Assembly (NCBI RefSeq): GCF_000372745.1
Contig: NZ_KB889640.1
Span: forward strand, 194 to 64,193
Length of the DNA: 64,000 nt
DNA from: Embleya scabrispora DSM 41855
Lineage (GTDB): Bacteria > Actinomycetota > Actinomycetes > Streptomycetales > Streptomycetaceae
Reading direction: 5' to 3'
Shown here one piece after another: positions 32,533-42,445 of the stretch; positions within the stretch are counted from its first letter, which is position 1, and every line of letters begins with the position of its first letter. The translations under genes and the position numbers were made by a program. The notes beneath the pieces are model-generated. The model was given only the letters and a program-made list of their open reading frames with translations, did not search any database and was not told the DNA's origin.

Positions 32533-34683
32533 TCACGGCCCTTCGCCCGTCTTCGCGTCCACCGCGTACAACGCGCCGTCCGCCGTCGCCGCGTACACCA
32601 TCCGGTCGGCCACGACCGGCGCGGTCTTGATCGCGCCGGTCGTGCTCCGGGTCCACCGGACCTCGCCCGTGCCGGCGTCCAGCGCGTACAGATTGCGGTC
32701 CTCGCTGCCGGCGTGAACGAGGCCGTCGGACACCGCCAGGGGCGCGCGCACCGGGCCGCCCGGGGTGCTGCTCCAGCGCTCGACGCCCGTGCGGGCATCG
32801 AGCGCGATGATCGTGCCTTCCGCCGAACCGACATAAAGCATCCGGTTGTGCGGCGCCAGGCCGGTCACGGTTTTACTCCCGAGCGCATACTCCCAGGACA
32901 TCTTTCCGGTGGACGTGTCGAAGGCGCGCAGCACCTCGGGCACGTCCGCGTCGACACCCGCGTGATAGGCGGTGTAGTCCGCGAACGCCACTTGGGCCCA
33001 CGGGATTCCGGTCGTGTCCGAGGCCCACTCCGGCACGCCGGTCAGGTGGTGGATCGCGTACAACTGGGGCTTTCCCGAGGCGGTGCGGCCGGTGCAGAAC
33101 ACCCGCCCGTCCGCGACCACGGGATCCCACGGGCCCTCGCCGGCCGGATCGAAGGTCCAGATCTTGGCGCCGTTCTGCGCATCGAGGCCGTACAGCCGAC
33201 CGTCCCAGCCCGCCGCGACCACGACGCCCTTCCAGGTCGCGAGCGGGTCGTTCACCACGTTGTTCGTCGCGAACTCCCAGCGCTTGCTGCCGGTGCCGGC
33301 GTCGAACGCGTAGACCAGCCCGTTGTCGCGACCGCCGACGTAGACCACACCACCGGTGGCGATCGGGGTGCCGAGCACCTCGCCGGTCGGGTGCTCCCAG
33401 CGTTTGACGCCGGTCGCCGCGTCGAGCGTGTACAGCTTGTCGAGGTGGCCGATCACGTGCACGACCCCGCCGGCCACCAGCGGCCGCTCCAGCAGGCCGT
33501 CCGCCTCGAAGGACCAGCGCTGCGTGCCGGTGGCGGTGTCGATGGCGTACACGTGGTGGTCGTCACTCGTGATGTACGCGGTGTCCGCGACGATCGTGGG
33601 CGCGGTGTTGATCGCCTCCCGCGCGGCGAACCGCCATCCGATCGGGCGGGGCGCGCCGGTGGACGCGCCGGCGAGCGGTTTGGCCGAGGCATCGGCGGAC
33701 GGTGTGGCGGACTTGCCCGGGCGGGCCGGCCCCCCTCGTCCGGTACCGGTCCCGGCGCCGCGGTTGTAGAGGGACAGCCACACCCCGGCGCCCACGACGC
33801 CGAGTCCGCCGACGAGCACCCCCCGGCGACCGATCTGCGGCCGAGTGCCGCGGTCGAGCACCACCGTGTCCGTGCCCTCGGCGAACGGCCGGAGCAGGCG
33901 CGCCACTTCGGCGGCATCGCGCGGTCGGTCGGCCGGTTTCTTGGCCAGCATGCGCAGCACCACGGCATCGAGCGCCGCCGGGACGTCCGAGCGCAGCCGA
34001 CTCGGCGGATCGGGCGCCGTGCGCAGGTGCGCGTACATCAGCGCCACCGGCTCGCTCGTACCGAACGGCTTATCTCCGGTGAGGAGTTCGTGCAGCACCC
34101 AGCCGAGCGAGTACAGGTCGCCGCGGGCGTCGCCGGAGGTGCCGCGCACCCGCTCGGGCGGCATGTAGCCGAGCGTGCCGATCAATCGGGTCGACTCCCG
34201 GGTCGCGGCGGCGTAGCGGGCGATGCCGAAGTCGAGGACCTTGATCGTGCCTTCGGGGGTGAGCATCAGGTTGGCGGGCTTGACGTCGCGATGCACGATG
34301 CCGGCCCGGTGCGCCGCGTGCAGCGCGACGGCGGCCTGCGCCACCCGGTCGGCGGCGATCGGGACGGGCGGCGGGCCGTCCTCGCGCAACACCCGGGCCA
34401 GGTCCCGGCCTTCGACGTGCTCCATCACGAGGTAGAGCGTGCCGTCGGCGGCGTCCCGCCCCACGTCGTGAACGGTGACGATACCCGGGTGGTCGACACC
34501 GCCGGCGGTGCGCGCCTCGCGCAGGAACAGTGCGGTGTCGCCGTCGTCGGCACCGGTGCGCAGCAGCTTGACCGCGACTCGCCGGTCGATCGTCAGGTCG
34601 CGGGCGGCCCACACCTCGCCCATGCCGCCGCGGCCGAGCAGTGTCGTCAGTTGGTAGCGCTCGGCCAGGATCCGAACCGTCAT
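32533..34683 (-). CDS. Membrane serine/threonine protein kinase with C-terminal PQQ-like beta-propeller
   Basis: 716 residues. The kinase domain (about 9-270) is complete: G-x-G-G-M-G-x-V loop, Lys39 in VAVKLL, HRDVKPAN with Asp133, DFG at 151-153 and YMPPERVRG. A single membrane helix (about 288-306) is followed by a Pro/Ala/Ser linker and then seven or more PQQ/WD-like blades with the recurring pattern V-Y-A-I/L-D-A-x-T-G-x-x-x-W (for example LYALDAGTGEVRWTRS). The propeller should be extracellular and may sense a ligand or protein. ATG 34683 follows AGGAAG. Kinase-propeller fusions of this kind are known in Streptomyces. Targets are unknown. Confidence 0.9.
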   Translation of the reverse strand: MTVRILAERYQLTTLLGRGGMGEVWAARDLTIDRRVAVKLLRTGADDGDTALFLREARTAGGVDHPGIVTVHDVGRDAADGTLYLVMEHVEGRDLARVLREDGPPPVPIAADRVAQAAVALHAAHRAGIVHRDVKPANLMLTPEGTIKVLDFGIARYAAATRESTRLIGTLGYMPPERVRGTSGDARGDLYSLGWVLHELLTGDKPFGTSEPVALMYAHLRTAPDPPSRLRSDVPAALDAVVLRMLAKKPADRPRDAAEVARLLRPFAEGTDTVVLDRGTRPQIGRRGVLVGGLGVVGAGVWLSLYNRGAGTGTGRGGPARPGKSATPSADASAKPLAGASTGAPRPIGWRFAAREAINTAPTIVADTAYITSDDHHVYAIDTATGTQRWSFEADGLLERPLVAGGVVHVIGHLDKLYTLDAATGVKRWEHPTGEVLGTPIATGGVVYVGGRDNGLVYAFDAGTGSKRWEFATNNVVNDPLATWKGVVVAAGWDGRLYGLDAQNGAKIWTFDPAGEGPWDPVVADGRVFCTGRTASGKPQLYAIHHLTGVPEWASDTTGIPWAQVAFADYTAYHAGVDADVPEVLRAFDTSTGKMSWEYALGSKTVTGLAPHNRMLYVGSAEGTIIALDARTGVERWSSTPGGPVRAPLAVSDGLVHAGSEDRNLYALDAGTGEVRWTRSTTGAIKTAPVVADRMVYAATADGALYAVDAKTGEGP

Positions 34684-34898
34684 CTTCCTGGATTCCCCCC
34701 GTCCGGTTCCCGATCCACCGACCGGGATACGGGGTTCGGGCCGCATCCTACGGCGATCCGCCGGCGACGAACGCGCGCAGGTCACCGGTGCGGTGCCGCC
34801 GGTGTGTGCCGCGCGCCGGTACCCTCCTGGGATCTCGGCGCGTGCGCGAGCGCGCCGGGTGACCCGCTCGCCCGTACCCGACCCAGGGAGAACGCACA

Positions 34899-36575
34899 GT
34901 GGACGCTGACGTGATCGTCGTCGGGGCCGGGCTCGCCGGTCTGGTGGCCACCCACGAACTCACCGCGCGGGGCCGGAAAGTCGCGCTGGTCGACCAGGAG
35001 GGCCCGGCGAACCTGGGCGGGCAGGCGTTCTGGTCGTTCGGCGGACTCTTCCTGGTCGACTCGCCCGAGCAACGCCGGTTGGGCGTGCGGGACTCCTTCG
35101 AACTGGCCTGGAGCGACTGGCGCGGCAGTGCCGGGTTCGACCGACTCGACGACGAGGACTCCTGGGCGGTGCGCTGGGCCCGCGCCTACGTCGAGTTCGC
35201 CGCCGGCGAGAAGCGCTCGTGGCTGGCCGGCCACGGCATGCGTTTCCTGCCCACGGTCGGCTGGGCCGAACGCGGCAATCTGCGCGCCGACGGGCACGGC
35301 AACTCGGTACCCCGCTTCCACGTCGCGTGGGGCACCGGCCCGGGCGTGCTGGAGCCCTTCGTCCGGTCGGCCCGCCGAGCCGTCGCCGACGGGTTGCTCA
35401 CCTTCCACCATCGGCACCGGGTGGACGAGTTGGTCGTCGAGGACGGCGCCGCCCGCGGGATCCGCGGCCGGGTCCTGGCCCCCGATTCCGCCCGCAGGGG
35501 CGCGCCGAGCAACCGGGACGAGGTCCGCGACTTCGAACTCACCGCGCAGGCGCTCGTCCTGACCACCGGCGGGATCGGCGCCGACCACGACCTGATCCGC
35601 CGCCACTGGCCCGCCCGGATGGGCAGCGCACCCGCGAGCATGGTCACCGGCGTACCCGCGTACGTGGACGGGCGCATGCTCGACATCGGCGCCGCGGCCG
35701 GGGTCCGGGTGGTCAACCGCGACCGGATGTGGCACTACACCGAGGGCCTGCGCAACTGGGACCCGATCTGGCCCGGCCACGGCATCCGGATCCTGCCCGG
35801 CCCGTCCTCGATGTGGTTCGACGCGCTCGGGCGCCGGCTGCCCGAGCCGTGCCTGCCCGGCTACGACACCCTGGCCACGCTTCGGCACCTGCGTACCACC
35901 GAGGATCTCGCGGACCACGACCACTCCTGGTTCATCCTCACCCAGCGGATCATCGAGAAGGAGTTCGCCCTCTCCGGTTCCGAACAAAACCCCGACATCA
36001 CCGCCAAGGACCGGGTCGGCTTCCTGCGCGCCCGCCTGATCGGCAAGGGCGCACCGGCTCCCGTGGAGGCTTTCAAACGGCACGGCGCGGACTTCGTCGT
36101 CGCCGACACCCTGGACGAACTCGTCGCCGGCATGAACCGCTCGACCCCCGAGCCGCTCCTGGACCCGGCGCTGATCCGCCGTCAGATCGAGGCCCGCGAC
36201 CTACAGATCGCCAACCCGTACGGCAAGGACGCGCAGATCCAGGGCATCCACAACGCCCGCCGCTACCTGGGCGATCGGCTCGGTCGGGCCGCCGCCCCAC
36301 ACCGCGTCCTGGACCCGGCGGCCGGCCCGTTGATCGGCGTCAAGCTGCACATCCTCACTCGCAAGACGCTCGGCGGCATCCAGACCGACCTCGACGCGCG
36401 CGCCCTCGGACTCGACGGACGGCCCATCGACGGCCTGTACGCGGCCGGCGAGGTGGCCGGCTTCGGCGGGGGCGGCGTGCACGGCTACAACGCCCTGGAG
36501 GGCACCTTCCTGGGCGGCTGCCTGTTCGGCGGTCGACTCGCCGGACGCGCCGCGGCCCGCGCGACCGGCGGGTAG
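34899..36575 (+). CDS. FAD-binding dehydrogenase (fumarate reductase/3-ketosteroid dehydrogenase-like)
   Basis: 558 residues. The FAD motif DVIVVGAGLAGLVATHELTARG at the N-terminus, NLGGQAFWSFGGLF, the LVLTTGGIGAD element, and the C-terminal GLYAAGEVAGFGGGGVHGYNALEGTFLGGCLFGGR belong to the family containing KstD and FAD-binding dehydrogenases of steroid and alicyclic breakdown. It may introduce a ring double bond, preparing a substrate for the dioxygenase encoded nearby, but this is inference. The start is GTG 34899 behind GGGAG. It is the first gene of a plus-strand run that leads into the lower meta-cleavage pathway. Confidence 0.82.
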   Translation: MDADVIVVGAGLAGLVATHELTARGRKVALVDQEGPANLGGQAFWSFGGLFLVDSPEQRRLGVRDSFELAWSDWRGSAGFDRLDDEDSWAVRWARAYVEFAAGEKRSWLAGHGMRFLPTVGWAERGNLRADGHGNSVPRFHVAWGTGPGVLEPFVRSARRAVADGLLTFHHRHRVDELVVEDGAARGIRGRVLAPDSARRGAPSNRDEVRDFELTAQALVLTTGGIGADHDLIRRHWPARMGSAPASMVTGVPAYVDGRMLDIGAAAGVRVVNRDRMWHYTEGLRNWDPIWPGHGIRILPGPSSMWFDALGRRLPEPCLPGYDTLATLRHLRTTEDLADHDHSWFILTQRIIEKEFALSGSEQNPDITAKDRVGFLRARLIGKGAPAPVEAFKRHGADFVVADTLDELVAGMNRSTPEPLLDPALIRRQIEARDLQIANPYGKDAQIQGIHNARRYLGDRLGRAAAPHRVLDPAAGPLIGVKLHILTRKTLGGIQTDLDARALGLDGRPIDGLYAAGEVAGFGGGGVHGYNALEGTFLGGCLFGGRLAGRAAARATGG

Positions 36576-36720
36576 GACCGGTCCGGTCGCGTAGGGCCGG
36601 CGGTCGCGGGAGCCCGCCCGGCGTGTCCCGATCGCCGGAACGCTCGGCCCCGCGCGCGCCGGTCCGTTCGTAGCCTTGCGGCCTTCCGTCCCGTGGGGGA
36701 CGGGGAGACCGGAGGCACAC

Positions 36721-38103
36721 ATGGGCGACGAGACGCATCACCATGTCATCGTCGGAGGGAGCGCGGCCGGCATCTCCGCCGCTCTCGCGCTGCGCCGGCA
36801 CGGCTTCGCCGGGCGCGTCACCGTCGTCGAGGCGGGTCACGAACTCCCGTACGAACGACCACCGTTGTCGAAGGCGTTGGCCGGCGGCGAGCACGCCTTC
36901 CTGCATGCGATCCTGCCCCGGCAGGCGTACGCCGAGCACCGCATCACCCTGCTGCCGGCCACCCGCGCGCTGGCCGTGGACCCCCGGCGCCGGGCCGTCG
37001 AACTGGACGACGGACAGACGCTGTACGCCGATCGTGTCCTGCTGGCCACCGGTGTGCTCCCGCGCACCCTGCCGGTGCCGGGCGCCGAACTGGCCGGCGT
37101 GCTGACCCTGCGCGACGTCCGCGATGCCCGGGCGCTGGCCGCCCGCCTGCGCGCGGGCGGGCCGGTGGTCGTGGTGGGCGGCGGCTTCATCGGCCTGGAG
37201 GTCGCGGCGGTCGCGCGCGAGGCCGGCCTGGACGTCACCGTGGTCGAAACGGGCGCCCGGCCGTTGGAGGGCCCCCTCGGTCCGGTGTTGGCGTCGCGGG
37301 TGACGGCGCTGCACGAGCGGGCCGGGGTGCGGCTGCGCACCGGGGTGTCGGTGGCCGCGTTCACCGGCACGACCCACGTCACCGGGGTCCGCCTCACCGA
37401 CGGGCGGGTGCTGCCCGCCGCGACCGTGGTGGTCGGCGTCGGGGTGCGACCCGACACCGCGCTCGCCGAGGCCGCCGGCGTGCTCTGCGACGACGGCATC
37501 GTCGTCGATCGGCACTGCCACACCAGCGTGCCGTGGATTCTCGCCGCCGGCGACGCCACGAACCAGCCGCATCCGCACCTGCCCACCCGGGGCCGGATCG
37601 AGCACTGGGACAACGCCATGCAGCAGGGCGCGGTCGCCGGGGCCGTGCTCGCGGGCGTCCTGGAAAGCCACACCGCGCTGCCCTACTTCTACTCCGAACA
37701 GTACGGCCGGACCCTGCAGATGTACGGACGCCCGGCCCCCGGCGACGAGTTCGTGCCACGCGCCGAGGCCACGTCCGCGGTGGATTCGGTGGACCCGGCC
37801 GAGGCGGACGAACCGGAGGACGGCGGCTTCCTCGGCTTCTGGACCCGAGAGGGCGTCCTGGTCGCCGCCGCCGGCCTGGACCGTCCCCGCGAACTGCGCG
37901 CGGCACGCACGCTCATCGAGCGTCGTGTACCGGTGGACGCCGCCACGCTGGCCTCCCCCACGACCGACCTGCGGGCCCTGGCCAGGACTTCCGCCCCGCC
38001 CGGCCCATCGGTGGCCCGGCTCCGCTCCCGCCCGCAGACCCGATCACCGCACGCGGGCGGCACGAGCGGCACGAGCCTCGCGAGCGGCAAGGAGGCACCG
38101 TGA
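36721..38103 (+). CDS. Ferredoxin reductase component of aromatic ring dioxygenase
   Basis: 460 residues of the FAD/NAD(P) reductase family that includes BphA4/HcaD. FAD motif VIVGGSAAGISAALALRRHG, NAD motif VVVVGGGFIGLEVAAVAREAGL, and ILAAGDATN before the reductase C-terminal domain are all present, as is ELPYERPPLSK, typical of this group. The last 40 residues are an Arg/Ser/Pro/Gly-rich extension longer than usual. It would pass electrons from NADH to the Rieske ferredoxin encoded at 42026-42445, on the opposite strand. The stop overlaps the hydratase start (GTGA). Confidence 0.88.
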   Translation: MGDETHHHVIVGGSAAGISAALALRRHGFAGRVTVVEAGHELPYERPPLSKALAGGEHAFLHAILPRQAYAEHRITLLPATRALAVDPRRRAVELDDGQTLYADRVLLATGVLPRTLPVPGAELAGVLTLRDVRDARALAARLRAGGPVVVVGGGFIGLEVAAVAREAGLDVTVVETGARPLEGPLGPVLASRVTALHERAGVRLRTGVSVAAFTGTTHVTGVRLTDGRVLPAATVVVGVGVRPDTALAEAAGVLCDDGIVVDRHCHTSVPWILAAGDATNQPHPHLPTRGRIEHWDNAMQQGAVAGAVLAGVLESHTALPYFYSEQYGRTLQMYGRPAPGDEFVPRAEATSAVDSVDPAEADEPEDGGFLGFWTREGVLVAAAGLDRPRELRAARTLIERRVPVDAATLASPTTDLRALARTSAPPGPSVARLRSRPQTRSPHAGGTSGTSLASGKEAP

Positions 38104-38900
38104 CCGAGCACCCCACCGACCCGCGGATCGCCCGCGTCGCGGACCGCCTGTACGAGGCCGACCGCAGCGGCGCGGCCATTCCGCCGATCCGCACCGAACT
38201 GCCGGACGCCGACCCGGCCGCCACCGGTTACGCCGTACAACGCCACAACGTCGCGCGCTGGATCGCCGAAGGCCGCCGCCCGGTCGGCTACAAGATCGGT
38301 CTGACCTCCGCCGCCGTACAGCGCCAACTCGGGGTCGACCGACCCGACTTCGGCACCCTCTTCGCCGACATGGCGTACGCCGACGGCGCCGAACTGCCGC
38401 TCGCCGGCCTGATCCGGCCGCGCGCCGAGGCCGAGGTCGCGCTGGTCCTGGACCGCGATCTGGACCTGGGCCGGCATACGATCGTCGACATCCTGCGGGC
38501 CACCGCGTTCGTGCTGCCCGCGCTGGAGATCGTGGACAGTCGCATCGCCGACTGGGACATCGCACTGGTGGACACGATCGCCGACAACGGCTCGTCCGGG
38601 GCGTTCGTACTGGGCACCGTCCCGGTCTCGCCCGCCGCGGTGGACCTGGGCAGTTGCGTGATGACGCTGACCCGCGCCGGCGACGCGGTCTCCTGGGGCA
38701 CCGGCAGCGACTGCCTGGGCCACCCGCTCACCGCCGCCGTCTGGTTGGCGGACACCCTCGGCGCACTGGACACCCCGCTGCGTGCGGGCGACATCGTGCT
38801 CACCGGCGCGCTGGGCCCGATGGCCACCCTGGGCGCCGACGACCACCTCACCGCGCACATCACCGGCCTCGGGTCGGTCGGCATCCGGACCGGGAAGTGA
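38100..38900 (+). CDS. 2-hydroxypenta-2,4-dienoate (2-keto-4-pentenoate) hydratase
   Basis: 266 residues, full length for the MhpD/BphE/HsaE family. Characteristic stretches are [43 protein letters not shown] (metal-binding glutamates), [34 protein letters not shown] and the closing [12 protein letters not shown]. It adds water to the dienol released by the meta-cleavage hydrolase, giving 4-hydroxy-2-oxovalerate. GTG 38100 overlaps the reductase stop and has a perfect AAGGAGG. The next two genes complete the lower pathway. Confidence 0.92.
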   Translation: MTEHPTDPRIARVADRLYEADRSGAAIPPIRTELPDADPAATGYAVQRHNVARWIAEGRRPVGYKIGLTSAAVQRQLGVDRPDFGTLFADMAYADGAELPLAGLIRPRAEAEVALVLDRDLDLGRHTIVDILRATAFVLPALEIVDSRIADWDIALVDTIADNGSSGAFVLGTVPVSPAAVDLGSCVMTLTRAGDAVSWGTGSDCLGHPLTAAVWLADTLGALDTPLRAGDIVLTGALGPMATLGADDHLTAHITGLGSVGIRTGK

Positions 38901-38904
38901 CACC

Positions 38905-39900
38905 GTGATCGATTCCAGCACGGCAACGACATCGACGACGTCCGTCGAAGGCCGCCGAGCCGCGCCGGCGAAGGTCGCGATCATCGGCTCGGGCAACATC
39001 GGCACCGACCTGATGATCAAGGTGCTGCGCACCTCCTCTGTCCTGACCATGGGCGCCCTGGTCGGCATCGACCCCGACTCGGACGGCCTCGCCCGAGCCC
39101 GCCGGCTGGGCGTGCCCACCACGTCGGACGGCGTCGACGGGCTGCTCGCGCTGCCCGACTTCGACGAGATCGCCGTGGTCTTCGACGCCACCTCCGCCCG
39201 CGCCCACCACCGCCACGACGCGCTCCTGCGCGCGCACGGCAAGCGGGTGATCGACCTGACGCCCGCCGCGATCGGGCCGTTCGTGGTCCCGGCGGTGAAC
39301 CTGGACGCCCATCTCGCGTCGCCCAACGTGAACATGGTGACCTGCGGTGGCCAGGCCACCGTGCCGATCGTCGCCGCAGTCGCCCGCCGGGCCCCGGTGA
39401 TCTACGGCGAGATCGTCGCCTCGATCTCGTCCCGCTCGGCCGGCCCCGGCACCCGCGCCAACATCGACGAGTTCACCGAGACCACCTCCCGGGCCATCGA
39501 GCGGGTCGGCGGCGCCCGACGCGGCAAGGCGATCATCGTGCTCAACCCGGCCGAGCCGCCGCTGATCATGCGGGACACGGTGATCTGCCTGACCGGTGAC
39601 GGCGATCCGGCCGAGATCGCCGAGTCGGTGAACGCGATGGTCGCCGACGTGGCCGCGTACGTGCCCGGCTATCGGTTGCGGCACCCCGTACAGATCGACC
39701 CGGTGGACGCGGACCTGCGCGCCCGGCTGCGGCCCGACGAGGCGGACCGGGCCCGCTGGAAGATCACCGCCCTACTCGAAGTCGAAGGCGCCGGGCACTA
39801 CTTGCCCGCCTACGCCGGAAACCTCGACATCATGACCTCCGCCGCGCTCCGGGTCGCCGAACGAGTCGGCGCCCTCGCCTTCGAAGGGCCTGCCGCATGA
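38905..39900 (+). CDS. Acetaldehyde dehydrogenase (acylating)
   Basis: 331 residues of the MhpF/BphJ/HsaG family. The NAD-binding [17 protein letters not shown] motif, the catalytic-Cys segment [17 protein letters not shown] and [30 protein letters not shown] are diagnostic. It oxidises acetaldehyde, channelled from the aldolase, to acetyl-CoA. The start is GTG 38905, four bases after the hydratase stop, giving a 20-residue Ser/Thr-rich leader before the conserved core; a later start is possible. The stop overlaps the aldolase start (ATGA), as expected for partners that form one complex. Confidence 0.93.
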   Translation: MIDSSTATTSTTSVEGRRAAPAKVAIIGSGNIGTDLMIKVLRTSSVLTMGALVGIDPDSDGLARARRLGVPTTSDGVDGLLALPDFDEIAVVFDATSARAHHRHDALLRAHGKRVIDLTPAAIGPFVVPAVNLDAHLASPNVNMVTCGGQATVPIVAAVARRAPVIYGEIVASISSRSAGPGTRANIDEFTETTSRAIERVGGARRGKAIIVLNPAEPPLIMRDTVICLTGDGDPAEIAESVNAMVADVAAYVPGYRLRHPVQIDPVDADLRARLRPDEADRARWKITALLEVEGAGHYLPAYAGNLDIMTSAALRVAERVGALAFEGPAA

Positions 39901-40922
39901 CCCCCCGTCTGTACATCCAGGACGTCACCCTCCGGGACGGCATGCATGCCGTCGGTCACCGCTATCGGCTGGAGACCGTGCGTGCCGTCGCCCGCGCGCT
40001 GGACGCCGCCGGCGTCGACTCGGTGGAGATCGCACACGGCGACGGCCTGGCCGGATCCAGCTTCACCTACGGGTTCGGCGCCCACTCGGACGACGAGTGG
40101 ATCGCCGCGGCCGTCGCCGAACTCGGCTCGGCCACGCCCGCCACGCTCATCCTGCCCGGCATCGGCACCGCCGACGACCTGCGTCGCGCGCATGCGCTGG
40201 GCATCCGCTCGGTACGCGTGGCCACCCACTGCACCGAGGCCGACATCGCCGCCCAGCACATCGCGCTGGCCCGCGAACTGGGCATGGACGTCTCGGGGTT
40301 CCTGATGATGTCGCACATGGCCGAGCCGGATCGACTGGCCGGTCAGGCCAAGCTGATGGAGTCCTACGGAGCGCACTGCGTGTATGTGGTGGACTCCGGC
40401 GGGCGGCTCACCATGGACGGCGTCCGGGACCGGGTCCACGCCTACCGCGACGTGTTGCGCGACACGACCGCCATCGGCATCCACGCCCACCACAACCTGG
40501 CTCTCGCGGTGGCCAATTCGGTCGTCGCCGTCGAGGCCGGGGTCACCCGGGTGGATGCCTCGCTCGCCGGGCAGGGCGCGGGTGCGGGCAACTGCCCGAT
40601 CGAGGCGTTCGCCGCGGTCGCCGACCTGCACGGCTGGTCGCACGGTTGCGACCTGTTCGCGCTGATGGACGCGGCCGACGATCTGGTGCGCCCGCTTCGG
40701 GAACGACCGGTCCGGGTGGACCGGGAGACCCTCACCCTGGGCTACGCGGGCGTGTACTCCTCCTTCCTGCACCATACCGAACGCGCCGCCGCCCGCTACG
40801 GCCTGGATACCCGGGACGTGCTGATCGAGGTGGGCCGGCGCGGCCTGGTCGGCGGCCAGGAGGACCTGATCGTCGACGTCGCCCTCGACCTGGTCGACGC
40901 CCGCTCGGCCACGACGGCATAG
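39897..40922 (+). CDS. 4-hydroxy-2-oxovalerate aldolase
   Basis: 341 residues of the MhpE/BphI/HsaF family. The HMGL-like TIM barrel has [17 protein letters not shown] (catalytic Arg and metal Asp), the His-rich [16 protein letters not shown] metal site and [20 protein letters not shown]. It splits 4-hydroxy-2-oxovalerate into pyruvate and acetaldehyde, the latter passed to the preceding dehydrogenase. The ATG overlaps the dehydrogenase stop by four bases. It ends the plus-strand operon; a long hairpin follows 30 bp later. Confidence 0.94.
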   Translation: MTPRLYIQDVTLRDGMHAVGHRYRLETVRAVARALDAAGVDSVEIAHGDGLAGSSFTYGFGAHSDDEWIAAAVAELGSATPATLILPGIGTADDLRRAHALGIRSVRVATHCTEADIAAQHIALARELGMDVSGFLMMSHMAEPDRLAGQAKLMESYGAHCVYVVDSGGRLTMDGVRDRVHAYRDVLRDTTAIGIHAHHNLALAVANSVVAVEAGVTRVDASLAGQGAGAGNCPIEAFAAVADLHGWSHGCDLFALMDAADDLVRPLRERPVRVDRETLTLGYAGVYSSFLHHTERAAARYGLDTRDVLIEVGRRGLVGGQEDLIVDVALDLVDARSATTA

Positions 40923-40951
40923 CGGCGGCCCTGGTCGCAACATCCGGACCG

Positions 40952-41006
40952 ACGCGAAGGCCGCTCCGCCCGCGACGATTCGTCGCGAGCGGGGCGGCCT
41001 TCGCGT
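40952..41006. terminator. Very long hairpin terminator after the aldolase gene
   Basis: The outer arms ACGCGAAGGCCGC and GCGGCCTTCGCGT pair perfectly, and the inner CGCGACGA pairs with TCGTCGCG; with one wobble and one mismatch the stem is about 26 bp with a 2-3 nt loop. It probably ends transcription of the plus-strand operon. Confidence 0.8.
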
Positions 41007-41159
41007 ATGACCGAGCGTCCCCTCGGTCGGAAGCTGCGTGCGGCAGGGCCGCCGACGGCCGGCGTTTGTTCGCGGACGACCCGCGTGCTCACGAGGCACG
41101 GGTCCACCCGGGAAACGGACCCGGCGGGTGTCGCGAGCCGACCTCCGAACAATCCATGC

Positions 41160-41206
41160 ACAACGCGTCGACCAGCGTGCCGATTCGGCACGCTGGTCGA
41201 CGTTGT
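41160..41206. terminator. Second long hairpin, before the SDR gene end
   Basis: CGTCGACCAGCGTGCCGA at 41166-41183 is followed after one base by its exact complement up to 41202, and ACAA/TTGT extend it past a 2-base bulge. An 18-bp perfect stem with almost no loop just past the convergent SDR gene suggests a terminator for the minus-strand operon. Confidence 0.75.
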
Positions 41207-41226
41207 CGGGCTTCACCCGTGGTGGG

Positions 41227-42039
41227 TCACCCGGCCTGCGCTCCGGGGGACGTGTGCCGGCGCGGGATGCCGGTGGTGCTGATGTCGATCACCGCTCCCG
41301 TCGTGGTCGCCGACTCCCTCGCCGCGAGCAGCACGTACGGTCCGACGCCGTCCTCGGCGCGCACCGCGACGCCGAGCGCGGACTGCTCGGTCACGATGCG
41401 GTCGATGGGCACCTCCCGGGCGATCGTGGTGTCCGCCAGCCCCATCGCCTTCGGTCCGCTGAGGCCGGTGGCCATCGGGCCCGGGGCAACCGCGTTCACC
41501 CGGATGTCCGGGGCCAGTTCGTAGGCGAGTTGGCGCACCAGGCCCAGGCCCGCGTGCTTGGCCGCGGTGTACACCGGTCCGCCCCCGGGACCGGGGTAGA
41601 ACGAGGCGTTGGACAGGGTGAACACGATGCTGCCGCGCGACCTGCGCAGCAGCGGTACCGCGGCCTTCGCGCCCAGCAGGTAGCCCTTGACGTTGACCGC
41701 GAACAACTCGTCGAAGCCGGCGGCCAGGACGTCGGCGGGCGTGTCGGTCAACGAGCGGGCGAAGTCCCACAGTCCGGCGTTGCCGACGAGGGTGTCCAGG
41801 CCGCCGAACGCCTCCTCGGCGCACGCGCACGCGCGCTCGTGGGCCTCGTAGCGGGTCACGTCGCCGACGACGGTACGGATCGCATCGCCCAACGCGGTGG
41901 TGAGTTCGTCCAGCCGCTCGGCGGACCGGTCGAGCACGACCACCCGCGCGCCCTCGGCGACGAAGCGCTCCACGACGGCCCGGCCGACGCCGGATCCGCC
42001 GCCGGTGACCAGGATCGACGAGCCCTCAAGCCATCCCAT
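41227..42039 (-). CDS. Short-chain dehydrogenase, cis-dihydrodiol dehydrogenase type
   Basis: 270 residues. The SDR cofactor motif is TGGGSGVGRAVVERF, NAG is in LVGNAGLWD, the catalytic Ser is in TLSNASFYPGPGGGPVYTAAKHAG with Tyr-x-x-x-Lys, and RVNAVAPGPMATGL follows. The order of the motifs and the NAGLWD spelling match dihydrodiol dehydrogenases of the BphB/HcaB group, which restore the aromatic ring after dioxygenation to give a catechol. ATG 42039 lies inside the 3' end of the ferredoxin gene (14-bp overlap). Last gene of the minus-strand operon. Confidence 0.88.
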   Translation of the reverse strand: MGWLEGSSILVTGGGSGVGRAVVERFVAEGARVVVLDRSAERLDELTTALGDAIRTVVGDVTRYEAHERACACAEEAFGGLDTLVGNAGLWDFARSLTDTPADVLAAGFDELFAVNVKGYLLGAKAAVPLLRRSRGSIVFTLSNASFYPGPGGGPVYTAAKHAGLGLVRQLAYELAPDIRVNAVAPGPMATGLSGPKAMGLADTTIAREVPIDRIVTEQSALGVAVRAEDGVGPYVLLAARESATTTGAVIDISTTGIPRRHTSPGAQAG

Positions 42040-42445
42040 GGCCGGCCCCTTCCGCGTCCCGACGGCCCGCGTTCGAACCGATCGCGCCCGGGCAGTGCCC
42101 GTCGACCCGATCGTCGCCGCCCCGTTCGATACGCACATACACATCCGCCCCGTCGACCCGCACCTCGTGCGTGGCCAGCGGCCGACACGCGGGTGTGGCG
42201 AGCGCCGCGCCGGTGCGCAGGCAGAACTTGGCCAGGTGCAGCGGGCATTCCACCGCACCGTCCTCGACCCAGCCGTCCGCGAGGGAGAAGTCCTCGTGGG
42301 TGCAGGTGTCGTCGACGCAGAAGAACTCTCCGTCGGACCGGAACACCGACACCGGTGGTGTGGTGTCCAGCCGCAGGGCCTGATCCTCGGGGATCTCGTC
42401 GATCCGACCGACTCGGATCCACGGCTTTCGTGTGTACTCGCTCAT
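42026..42445 (-). CDS. Rieske ferredoxin of the ring-hydroxylating dioxygenase
   Basis: 139 residues. The Rieske ligands are Cys48 and His50 (DTCTHEDFSL) and Cys67 and His70 (VECPLHLAKF), with the spacing of BphA3-like ferredoxins. Residues 1-105 form the domain; the last 30 residues are a Gly/Arg/Asp-rich tail overlapping the next gene and not typical of the family. It carries electrons from the reductase to the oxygenase alpha subunit. The start ATG at 42445 overlaps the stop of a six-codon mini-ORF, not directly the stop of the beta subunit. Confidence 0.9.
   Translation of the reverse strand: MSEYTRKPWIRVGRIDEIPEDQALRLDTTPPVSVFRSDGEFFCVDDTCTHEDFSLADGWVEDGAVECPLHLAKFCLRTGAALATPACRPLATHEVRVDGADVYVRIERGGDDRVDGHCPGAIGSNAGRRDAEGAGHGMA

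Noticed and set aside
41160-41206. The 18-bp hairpin as a recombinase attachment site
   Set aside because: No integrase, tRNA or second copy is seen; a terminator between convergent genes is simpler.
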